From: Ciborinia camelliae
Lineage: Eukaryota > Ascomycota > Leotiomycetes > Helotiales > Sclerotiniaceae
Length of the DNA: 64,000 nucleotides
Assembly (NCBI GenBank): GCA_025890175.1
Contig: JANPYM010000011.1
Coordinates: forward strand, 2,088,299 to 2,152,298
Direction of reading: 5' to 3'
In this document: positions 55,754 to 64,000 of the stretch, piece after piece
Numbering within the stretch: the stretch's first letter is position 1
How the letters are laid out: each line of letters opens with the position of its first letter
Notes under the pieces: generated by a model
What the model saw: only the letters and a program-made list of their open reading frames with translations
Database searches by the model: none
What the model was told of the DNA's origin: nothing
Program-made: the position numbers and the translations under genes

Positions 55754-56437
55754 CTAAATGTCTGATCGAAAAGTAACCTCCAATTGCTTTCTATCGACAT
55801 TAACTTCCGCAATGCACATCATAAAACTGTCTACGCAACTTTCAACTGCATTTACCAGCCAGCCGGCAGTGTGGCGGACTATAATAACACTTTTGAGGTT
55901 CTTAAACATCAACAAGTCGTTGACAAAGCTCCTCATCCATCCAGGCCAACTCACCAAATAACTTTCTTCCGTGAAAAGTATTTCGACACAGCAAATACTA
56001 TCCATGACTTTCATTGCTGGTGTATTGTATGAAGGGAACAGCGTGTTTAGGCAACGACCCAATTCCAGACGACGCGAGTACTGATAAAGCATAAAGTTAT
56101 TGACAGGAACGACGCCGATATCTAAATCAGGATTAAAGTAGATGTCATTTGGAAGTAGTAGGTCGGTGCTATGAGCACCAAGTGGGTTGTTGGTAAGATC
56201 TTGATGAAGTCGAACATAGTATCTCAGAGTTTCGCCTCGACTTTCCTGATTGACAAATGCAACAGGAAGTGAGGCGATGGGGACACTTGAGCGTCTGCCT
56301 ATGGATCCTTGAAAAAGATTGTGAGCATATATAAGTGGAACCCTGGATGGCATATGAATGCAAGCATGTTGAAGCTTCACACGTCGTGATCGAAATGATG
56401 TGCGCCAGATTCTGAGTCGAAGTTCAATCGGTAGCAT
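55754..56437 (-). CDS. 2EXR-domain protein, N-terminally short copy
   Basis: An open frame of 227 codons from the ATG at 56437. The domain signature FPMLPIELRLRIWR begins at, and just upstream of, this ATG, followed by PVAFVNQESRGETLRYYVRLH and DIYFNPDLD, the second conserved block. Similarity to the neighbouring gene (56542-57626) continues upstream of the ATG (VPATxFxxFP), then meets an in-frame TAA about 13 codons before the ATG. The true start may therefore lie in an unseen exon, or the copy has lost its beginning. Its upstream neighbour ends only 104 bp away, which points to tandem duplication. The 2EXR fold has no established biochemical role. Confidence 0.65.
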   Translation of the reverse strand: MLPIELRLRIWRTSFRSRRVKLQHACIHMPSRVPLIYAHNLFQGSIGRRSSVPIASLPVAFVNQESRGETLRYYVRLHQDLTNNPLGAHSTDLLLPNDIYFNPDLDIGVVPVNNFMLYQYSRRLELGRCLNTLFPSYNTPAMKVMDSICCVEILFTEESYLVSWPGWMRSFVNDLLMFKNLKSVIIVRHTAGWLVNAVESCVDSFMMCIAEVNVDRKQLEVTFRSDI

Positions 56438-56541
56438 AGGGAAGAGAGTAAACTCTGTTGCGGGAACCAGTTCTTCTGTTGTAGCTTATGCCTGCCTATT
56501 TCTTTTGCCCCTCCACCACACTTCCCACCTAAAGTTTCCCT

Positions 56542-57626
56542 TCAATCTGTATTTTTCTTCCACAAGATCTCTGGGTCTGGGTTTCCGGGGCGTAGCGGAG
56601 CCTTCTCTGACTTATCATATAAAGACTTCGCCTCCTCAAATTCATCTGCTTCGTTTGAACCCGAAACCAGAGTAATGCGTCTAAGGTTCGGGAATATCTG
56701 AACAAGCGTAAGGAAATTCCTACGAATCAGCCGAGGGAGCCGGTCGTCGCATTTATCTTTCAACTTGAACATGAACATCTCAACCTCAAGTACTTCCTTG
56801 ACACATTTCACAATTTCCGGGTTGGAGTGTGGGAAAAAGCTGCTGAGATACCTGCGCAAACTCCCATGCGTCCAGAAACTTGCAAAGGGGATGGAAATGG
56901 AATCGACTTTCGGGTTAAAGTAGATCACATAGGGCAATAGCACATCCGTTCCACCATTCTTGAGACTTTCATCATCCCAGAATATTGTATAGATGAACGA
57001 TCTAACATAATCTCTATAGTGTGGCTTGTAGAGTGTATAATAGTGCCTCAAAATCTCACCTCGACTCTCTCGATTTACAAAAGCTATCGGAAGTTGCTCA
57101 TCGGGCCGAGTCCAGCGTGAAGATTTGCATGGTGTAGCTATAGAATCTCCGGAGATCTCTACCTGTGGAGGCCAGAAGAGCTTAACTATATCTAAATTTT
57201 GTTGCTGCATGCAATTCCGCCAAATCTTGAGTCGAAGTTCAATAGGTAGCATGGGAAAACGATAGAATGTTGTAGCCGGAACAGCTCCAGTGGGTGGAAT
57301 CTTTGTAGATGTGTATGGACTAAGATGATCGTGTATGTCCTTTTGCAGCTCCGAGCTGGATGTTGTGGTTAAGTCATCACAGGGCTTAGGATAATTGAAT
57401 GATCTAAGATAGAAAATATAAGTCAGCACCTACTCATACCATCTTCTGGGGGGTGTGGATGGCTCTTACATAGCTGTCACTGATGTAGGTTCAGTTTTCA
57501 ATGCACTAGTTTGACCTTCATCCTCCAGGATTGTATGAGTGTTCTTTGGTTCCCTGAATGGCAAGTTAGATATGCACAAAATCATTTTTGAAGGATACAA
57601 AGCTGGAAGGCTAGTTGATCTTACAT
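56542..57626 (-). CDS. 2EXR-domain protein with start codon split by an intron
   Basis: Proposed exons: 57626-57625 (AT), 57553-57470 and 57403-56542, giving 315 residues. Introns: 57624-57554 (GTAAGA donor, CTAAC branch site, CAG) and 57469-57404 (GTAAGA donor, TAG). The domain begins at residues 78-91 (FPMLPIELRLKIWR) and continues with LPIAFVNRESRGEILRHYY and VIYFNPKVD. In the frame of the protein the first exon has an in-frame TAA upstream and no ATG, so the codon formed at the junction AT|G is the first start. The second intron is firm because it joins ISFNYPKPC in frame. Function unknown; proteins of this type are expanded in Leotiomycetes. Confidence 0.6.
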
Positions 57627-57687
57627 GGTATTTATGGTCTGTCTGTACTTTGAAGTCAATGATTTTTATTGCAGGAGAGGTGTTTTG

Positions 57688-57871
57688 TTGGTGTTGGTTC
57701 AAATTGCAAAGTACCCACTTTATGCTGTGTATGTGTATGATGGTTCTTGATCCCTGTAATGGTAATACTATTCTTAAAGGTAGATCTCTTATATAGAGGA
57801 TGCTGTGGTACTAATTCGTACGCTAGTAGTTCTTACCGCCCGTACGTACGATCACATGATTGTACCGACAG
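57688..57871 (+). repeat. Dispersed repeat copy 2 (possible solo LTR remnant)
   Basis: A diverged copy of the repeat at 48774-48985, in the same orientation. It lies immediately upstream of the 2EXR gene at 56542-57626. Shared blocks include TGTTGGT, TGGTTCAAA, ACTTTATGCT, TCTCTTATATAGAGGATG, CGTACGCTAGT and ATGATTGTACCGA. Confidence 0.5.
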
Positions 57872-58874
57872 TTGGTTTGTAGAAGGTTGTTATGAGAAAG
57901 AGGTAGATATAGGGAGATAAAAGCCAGAGAAACAATACTAGTGAGCTCTACATGCTCCATTCTAGTGAATTCATATCTTCGATTGTCTTGATGAATGCCC
58001 TATATCCACTAGCTAGCTTGATGATTAGTCATCCAGAGTCCTGATACAGAATCTCTGGATTCAATGGAACTTCCATGGCTCCTTAGTTACTATAATAGGT
58101 ATGAACATACTTTCCCATATAATATAGACTGTCAAGAAATTAAATACGTTTTATAAACAAGCCTAGAAACCCACATGATGTTCTGGTTCAAGAAACTTCC
58201 AACCCATAGTGTGAATAAACTGATTCCCCCAGAAGGTTGAAATCACGCGGGCATGAGTTTAATTGAATATTGGATTTGATGACACAGCCAATTCGGTCTT
58301 AAAGTGAAGTGGTGGAAGTGGGAAGAAGGGACGGGAGAATGGGCAGGCAGGAAGGGTGGCAGGGTGAGAAGAAAGGAAGGCATTTTCTTTGAAGTTTTTT
58401 TCGAACCAAATCAGTTGTTCTAATGACTGATTCGGGTGGTGTTTGTAGCTTTAGAAGTTGGGGGTGAGCTGGGGGGAAAGGTGGGCAGGAACTCCTGAGT
58501 ATGAGGGGAGGTGATAATGATAGGCCTACTCCTCAATCAATCACTGGATCACGTATTCAATTGATTCAATTATACTCACGCCCGGGTGACTTGACTTTCT
58601 GGGGGGCGTGAGTTCATCCTTTCCGTTCATCTTTTACCCACAAAGAAAGATCTCACCTCGGGTTCTCACTCTTCTCCAGATATAGTACTTGCAGAATGGA
58701 TCATTTTTGGTACATAATGAAAGAAGCCTTGGGTCTTTACTTATTAGTCACATTGGATTCTGCAATATTTTACGAATTCTCAAGTGTAAAGTTTGGTAGT
58801 AAAATTCAGGTATCATGATAACCCTATCAATACTCTGAAAGCTGTTCCATAGACCCAATTCCTTTATTCTCCGA
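57872..58874. other. Intergenic within the 2EXR cluster
   Basis: No gene is seen. G/A-rich tract near 58305-58385; otherwise unremarkable AT-rich DNA. Confidence 0.55.
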
Positions 58875-60012
58875 TCATTGTCTACCTCTAGCTTCCTCTA
58901 TTTGAGCACGTGTAACAACAGCTTCTTGAGCATGTTGTGGACGCATACGGTGTCTTCCTGCAATAATAGTCGCCCTGAGGAAATTGTGACCATCGAAATT
59001 CTCCTCAATAAACTTACGGATGTTCTCTCCAGGCATATTATACCAGCCAGGGAGCTGCACACCTTTTGGTACAAACTGCGCAATACAATCGTCTTCCCTT
59101 GAAGTAATCTTCGGCATCCGATATTTAGCATAGTCCCACTGGACCCATTCAGAACGCTTCTCAAGGGTAAAAACATCTTCCATCTGTGCAATCGTTTCAG
59201 TGTGGATCCATGGAGCTGTATTTCGAGGCAATACTAGAACAATCTGTTCAAGATTGGCGAATCTGAGTAAAGCCATGAAAGTTTCTGTCTCCCGATAGAG
59301 TAGATCGGCGATGCGAATCTCATGTTTCACAACATAAATTTCAAGGCATCGGATCTTGTCCATATAGCTCATCGCAACAGGATCATATGGTGGGAACAGT
59401 GTATCAAGATATTCAAGAGGATTTGAGAACCAAACTTTGGGGTAAAAGTAGCTGACGAGATAGACAGTATCGATATCTGGATTGAGATAGATAGTGTTGG
59501 GCAAGGAAGGGCCTGCAGTAAAAGGTCTCCAGAGATTTTGATGAAGTCGAATATAGTGGCGGAGTGTTTCGTTTCGACTCTCTCGGTTGATGAGTGCAGT
59601 AGTTGGAAGATTTTTATTACCTCCGGCTGCTTGACCGACGGGACAAGGCAAGTACCGATAGATTCGCACATCTCTATTATTGAAAGTGATTGGATTCTTG
59701 GTGGTTGAGCTTCTGACCATAACCTCTTCACGGAGATTCACTTTTCGTTGCTCGAAGGACTTGCGCCAGATCTTCAAACGTATTTCAAGCGGAAGCTTGC
59801 GAAATCCATGAAATGTCAAAGCGGGCACATATTTGAGTGTTGCAATTGAGAGAGCAAGATTTTGAATTGTTGTGATGGCCATTTCTCGAGAAAATTCATC
59901 TTGGAAGAGGAGCTGATCCGTATCTGCTGACTTGGGTGCCCTGATTGATAACGAGTTAGCAGAAATTCCCCAGAGCTTTGAGAGTCAGCCGTAGTGTTTA
60001 AATAGCTTACAT
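58875..60012 (-). CDS. 2EXR-domain protein, probable split start codon
   Basis: Proposed exons 60012-60011 (AT) and 59940-58875, 355 residues. The intron at 60010-59941 has a GTAAGC donor, a GCTAAC branch site and a CAG acceptor. The protein starts MAPKSADTDQ; a second Met (59882) at residue 21 is an alternative start. The 2EXR motif is FRKLPLEIRLKIWRKSF at about residues 48-63, then LPTTALINRESRNETLRHYI and NTIYLNPDIDTV. Unlike its paralogs, the upstream exon also has in-frame ATGs (near 60036 and further up), so a longer N-terminus cannot be excluded. An overlapping frame over 60127-59816 is open, but it would stop soon after splicing. Confidence 0.65.
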
Positions 60013-60952
60013 GACTATACCAGCACTTAGCATATATGCATTGTACATAGCTGGTGGATTGATTTCGTGGGTAAGGCTCATGACTTGGCTGGTATTCTGG
60101 ACGATCAACTGAGTTGAAGACCTTCAAGGCAAGAGATTAGCAAGAATAGTTTTAACAATTAAAGCAGAGAGATCTTACATTTCTCAGATTGTTCTTGCTG
60201 TAATGCAAGTATTCTTCGGAGAATAGAATGTTGGGATCAAGTTCCTGAAGGACTGATGTTGAACAGTTTGTCAATCATCTGTTGTGGAAGATGGAAGATG
60301 GAAGACCGAAGATTGAAGTTCAAAGATGGAAGGCCTACTTATATTCACCTAGGTAACCATTGTTGATAAAACCGGTCGGGGAACGGAATCTAAAGTTTAC
60401 AATACACTAACCGAAGTTGGGTTCCTTGAAGTGAAGCGAATAGTTAGACAAGCTAGATAACAAAGAGGGCTCTATATAGATTTAGATATGAAGGAAGGCT
60501 TTCTAGAGACATATAAACAAGTTGATATCTCTCAAGACAATATGCATTTCCTATGTTAGAAGGCAGTCAACTCATCTTATATATCTGGCTAACCTGTTTC
60601 CTCTCTGCCATGAGATGTCACTAAATCAAATTCATGTTTGTAACTATCCATGTGTAGGTATTCAAAGACTAGGTAACTTAGAAAACTGTTTTCCATATCA
60701 AACTGGTTGTGCCAGAACAATTAACTATTAGGACAACCAAACCTTTTGCAAACATGTCCTAGGTTCTGCATCTGCCACTAACGTATTTCAACTGAGACAT
60801 ACCCCTATCATCAAGATCCCATCAAAAGACTTGTTTCCTAATAGTGCTCTAAACCTGTGAAAGTATATCTGCCACCCAGCAGTCTAACCAAGGCCCCCGG
60901 CTTCGTACATGTACCCTGCCGAAACCCCTGATACTTAGATGCTTCAATACAA
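60013..60952. other. Intergenic; possible 5' leader exons of the 2EXR gene
   Basis: Splice-like signals (donor GTAAGA near 60179, branch TGCTAATC and acceptor AAG near 60121) suggest a spliced leader or small upstream exons on the minus strand. GGAAGATGGAAGA-type repeats lie near 60288-60330. No other gene. Confidence 0.4.
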
Positions 60953-61993
60953 CTACCATCCAAATAGATATCCAACCGCCTGCTTGAGGTATTGACGATT
61001 ATAATATACATACCAGACTAGCCATCCCAGAACTGGAATGATTCCATAAGCTCTTTCCCCAACCCTAGCCTGCTCTCGTTCGTTATTGTTCATGTAATAT
61101 TCAATGCAACTATCACACTCAACCTTTAATTTCAGTAGAGGAACTCCATCGATATGATGCTTTATTCTAAATATTTTTTCGAACCTGAGCGGAGTCCACC
61201 ATCTCCATGAATTCCATCCATGAGACCGGGGATCAAAAACCAGGGTGACTTTTTGAAGGCACTTGAATAGATAGAGGTCTTCGAAAGCGTAGTACAACAT
61301 ATTATGGGTACAATACAAATCTATCTCTCTGATATTATTGATGAGATTAGTGGATCCATGAACGTTCGGAAACATATCGAGTAAATATTCCGTCATCGAG
61401 GGATCGGAAAGGGCCGGCGTGGTGAGAAATACACTATCCATTTGTGGGTGCCAATAAATAATGTTGTAATCTGCACTAGAGGTGTTGGATTCTTCGACTA
61501 GATGAGAAGCCGGAAAGAAGGACTTCCGCAACTCAATTGTTGCTGATGAAGAAGCCAGAGGGAGTCTTTCGAGTGGTTGGAGAAGGCGACAATAGTATCT
61601 TAATGTTTCCTGGCGACTTTCATGGTTGACGAACGCGGTAGGTGGAAGACTGGATTTAGCCCTGCGGCAAGGTCGATCAATAAAACGTCCACCAGCTGCG
61701 GGATCTTGGACACCTTCACGAAGGTTGACTTTTCTGGGAGTGAAGCTGGAGCGCCATATCTTGAGTCGAATCTCAATAGGGAAGTCTTTGAAGTATGGGA
61801 ACCCTTCTGCAATTTTGATCTGCGCTGCTTTGGGGGATTCGACCAAATTGCCCTCATGAGTAACCACAAAGACTCCGTTTTCGATTGTTATAGAGCCCGA
61901 GCCACGAGGTAGTAAGCCTATTAAGCCGTTTAACTCCCTATATTCAGATTAGACGGTGTCTAGCGCGTCAAAAGGTGATTGTGAAACTTACAT
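60953..61993 (-). CDS. 2EXR-domain protein with start codon split by an intron
   Basis: Proposed exons 61993-61992 (AT) and 61937-60953, 328 residues. The intron at 61991-61938 is 54 nt with a GTAAGT donor, CTAAT branch site and TAG acceptor. A TAA lies in frame three codons upstream of the split ATG, and the second exon has no ATG before the 2EXR domain, so the spliced AT|G is the best start. The domain reads FPYFKDFPIEIRLKIWRSSF (about residues 47-66), then LPPTAFVNHESRQETLRYYC and IIYWHPQMDSVFL. The C-terminus is hydrophobic (VLGWLVWYVYY and AVGYLF) and could touch a membrane. Function unknown. Confidence 0.7.
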
Positions 61994-62858
61994 AGCGATG
62001 AGTTAGAGAAATTTAAGAAGCAGTGGAGCCTTATTCTCAAATTTGTGGGATAGGAAAAGGGCAAGAAGAGTATGCAAGCAAGGGAGGGTGGAAACTCTGA
62101 TTTGAGATGTATAGATCTGCGAGTAGTATTGCGATCTGGCTCCTGGCAAAGGAATCAACCGATGTAGGAAGAAGATGAAAACTATCTCTTAAGAGTATTT
62201 ATTTTCCATTGCAAGTGGGTCAATTAAATCTCTCAAGTAATACTACCATCTGTTGGAATACCTATAGCTCTTGTAAAGCCAGTAAAACCACAATGGCTGT
62301 AGAAGAAGTCTTGAATTCACCACTAGGGAAGGGAGAGCTTCGAGATTCGGCAGGGCAGAAAGATCTAATCCGACACCGCCTTTTCCAATAAATAGATTCT
62401 TTATGGATTAACAGAAGACAAAATGTTTTAATTAATTACTTGCACTCACTAAAGGCCAGTACAGTCAGTACAGTCACTACGGTTATTACTGACTCCTTTA
62501 TCCCGACTACTTTGTCTTGACTTTTTGGAGTATCATCTGAACACTACCATGAACACAAACAAACCACAAGACTTTGGACCACAAGACTCTGTAAGCCAAA
62601 CTTCCTTATGTGGTCCTTAATCACTGTGCTGACAATTGTATTTTAAAAAGCCCTGCTACTATCCTTGGAAACATAATTTCAACAGTGGAATAAACAACGA
62701 ACAATAAACAAGGGGTTTGAACCACAGCACAGTAATTATATCTGTTCCATGAGATCATAAGTTGTCATGCTGATAATTCTATCTTAAAAGGCTCCTCAAT
62801 ATATGACAGTGGACGAAGATTAAGCACTGTTGTGACACAGACTAGAAGAAAACTACAC
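61994..62858. other. Divergent intergenic region
   Basis: Separates the minus-strand 2EXR genes from the plus-strand one at the right edge. No gene is supported. CAGTACAGTCA repeats near 62460-62480 and CCACAAGACT repeats near 62568-62588. Confidence 0.5.
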
Positions 62859-64000
62859 ATGATGGAGCCAGTATTAGATGCTGAGGTGCAAGAAAGGCAA
62901 TTGGAACAAGATATTGAGGCTTTCAAAGAGAATAAACTTATCCATTCAAATTCCCTAGTGGAGCTTTCAGCCAGTACTGTAACAAAGGAGAATCTGGCAA
63001 TGGAATCACCACTTGATTTTCAACTTCAAAACACCCAGCTTCAAGACACTCGATCTAGACAACATAGCCCTCTTGAGCATGAGGTTGCAGATTTCGAAGA
63101 TAATCATGTGGTCAATTTACAACTATTGGGAGAACTACCAGACCATGAAATGGAGTTATTCAATACCTCTCAAAGACCTGATGGAAGACTAGACGAATTT
63201 GCTTGGTTCAATCAACTTCCCACCGAAGTAAGATGTATGATTTGGCGTGCCTGTTTTCCACCCGGAAGACCAGTATACCTACAAAGAGGATATTTCGAAT
63301 ATGATGAAGACCTCGATCGATTCTATGTTCAAGCTGGATCAGCATACGTTGTACCGCAGAATGATTGCATTCCTCCTATCACGGCCTTTATCAATCACGA
63401 GTCCCGCCTCGAAACCGAAAAGTTTTATGGGATGCTTTTCCAACGAGTTTCAAATGGCTTCAACTACGTAAAGATGAGCAGAGTCGATAGAGACGCAGCC
63501 GAAGACCAAGGTCTGGCTACAAAATTGAGATGGAAGCAAAGCAGAATAGATGATAACCAGTATAATACGGCGAATATTGATCAACTTCTTCCTCTTCAAG
63601 AGGTTAATAAGAAGGAATCGTTCATGAAGCATCCCCAGCGAATTTGGTTCAATCCAGAGACTGACACAGCTGTCATGGACGTCAATGCTCTTTTCTATTG
63701 CAAGAACAGTGCGCTTTTCTTGGCAGATTTGTTTAGTAACGATCGACGTCGAGCATCCAGTATACGAGTTTTGGAGATCAGGGGCTTTGGGGGAGTAGAT
63801 GATCTCGAGACGTTCGTGGAAAAGTATGGAAAGAACGTACTACTCTTCTTCCAGGATTTGATTGAATTGCGTTTTATTTGGCATCAGGTATGGTCAGAGG
63901 ATGAGGATTTGTTGCACTGTGAAACGGAAGGACTAATTTTAATATATGCGATGAAAAAGGTAGTTGAACAAATGCAAGGGAGATACGCAAATTTCAAAGC
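62859..64000 (+). CDS. 2EXR-domain protein, partial at right edge
   Basis: An uninterrupted frame from ATG 62859 (ATG ATG GAG) to the window end, at least 380 residues with no stop. A polar Gln/Glu/His-rich leader of about 110 residues precedes the domain: FAWFNQLPTEVRCMIWRACFPPGRP, then ITAFINHESRLETEKFY and RIWFNPETDTAVMDV, the same three-block order as the paralogs. It is transcribed away from the other four 2EXR genes. An in-frame TAA near 62732 bounds the ORF, and no earlier ATG lies in frame, although an upstream exon is possible. A GTATGG near 63889 could be a donor, but the frame remains open through it. Confidence 0.75.
   Translation, partial: MMEPVLDAEVQERQLEQDIEAFKENKLIHSNSLVELSASTVTKENLAMESPLDFQLQNTQLQDTRSRQHSPLEHEVADFEDNHVVNLQLLGELPDHEMELFNTSQRPDGRLDEFAWFNQLPTEVRCMIWRACFPPGRPVYLQRGYFEYDEDLDRFYVQAGSAYVVPQNDCIPPITAFINHESRLETEKFYGMLFQRVSNGFNYVKMSRVDRDAAEDQGLATKLRWKQSRIDDNQYNTANIDQLLPLQEVNKKESFMKHPQRIWFNPETDTAVMDVNALFYCKNSALFLADLFSNDRRRASSIRVLEIRGFGGVDDLETFVEKYGKNVLLFFQDLIELRFIWHQVWSEDEDLLHCETEGLILIYAMKKVVEQMQGRYANFK

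Noticed and set aside
59816..60127. 103-codon minus-strand ORF
   Set aside because: It crosses the intron of the 2EXR gene without splicing and overlaps the 2EXR frame; part may be a leader exon but not an independent gene.

Overview
The window reads as nuclear DNA of a filamentous ascomycete. Genes carry short introns (about 46-156 nt) with GTAAGT/GTATGT-type donors and CTAAC-like branch sites, and they are separated by long AT-rich intergenic stretches full of microsatellites. There is an intron-containing tRNA-Gly, and the protein families are typically fungal: an HSPA12-like Hsp70, a bestrophin-like channel, a homeobox/C2H2 regulator, a fungal rhodopsin-domain relic and several 2EXR-domain proteins. 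The 2EXR family and the general style fit Leotiomycetes, possibly Sclerotiniaceae; this placement is inference. Exon structures below were read by eye and checked for reading-frame continuity; no alignment was run.

Layout. 0-9 kb is gene-dense: a partial minus-strand gene at the left edge, a nine-exon Hsp70-like gene (860-3079), a tRNA-Gly(GCC) (3768-3871), an SDR oxidoreductase (5921-6822, minus), a TPMT-type methyltransferase (7140-8078) and an OTU-family protease (8137-9051, minus). 9-12 kb holds a 412-bp terminal-inverted-repeat element flanked by GATA duplications, beside a decayed rhodopsin-domain gene. 12-19.5 kb carries an epoxide-hydrolase-type alpha/beta hydrolase, a GRE2-like reductase and a homeodomain plus C2H2 regulator. 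19.5-29 kb is sparse: a doubtful small ORF, a BTB/T1 protein and an extremely AT-rich inverted-repeat element.

29.4-35 kb is one 1871-residue disordered protein. 35-39 kb is non-coding, with a degenerate minisatellite. 38.9-41.4 kb is a broken copy of the C-terminal part of a NO VEIN-like (DUF3883) protein. 42.3-44.6 kb encodes a membrane-anchored hormone-sensitive-lipase-type hydrolase. 46.9-48.65 kb is a 1.7-kb polypyrimidine satellite. 49.5-51.3 kb encodes a bestrophin-like channel. 55.7-64 kb is a cluster of five 2EXR genes, one incomplete at the right edge.

There is no obvious joint pathway; the genes look like independent units. The most distinctive observation is that three of the clustered 2EXR genes appear to have their start codon split by an intron (AT|G). 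The transposon relics, nonsense-bearing pseudogenes and transition-biased repeat arms suggest past repeat-induced point mutation, but that has not been measured.
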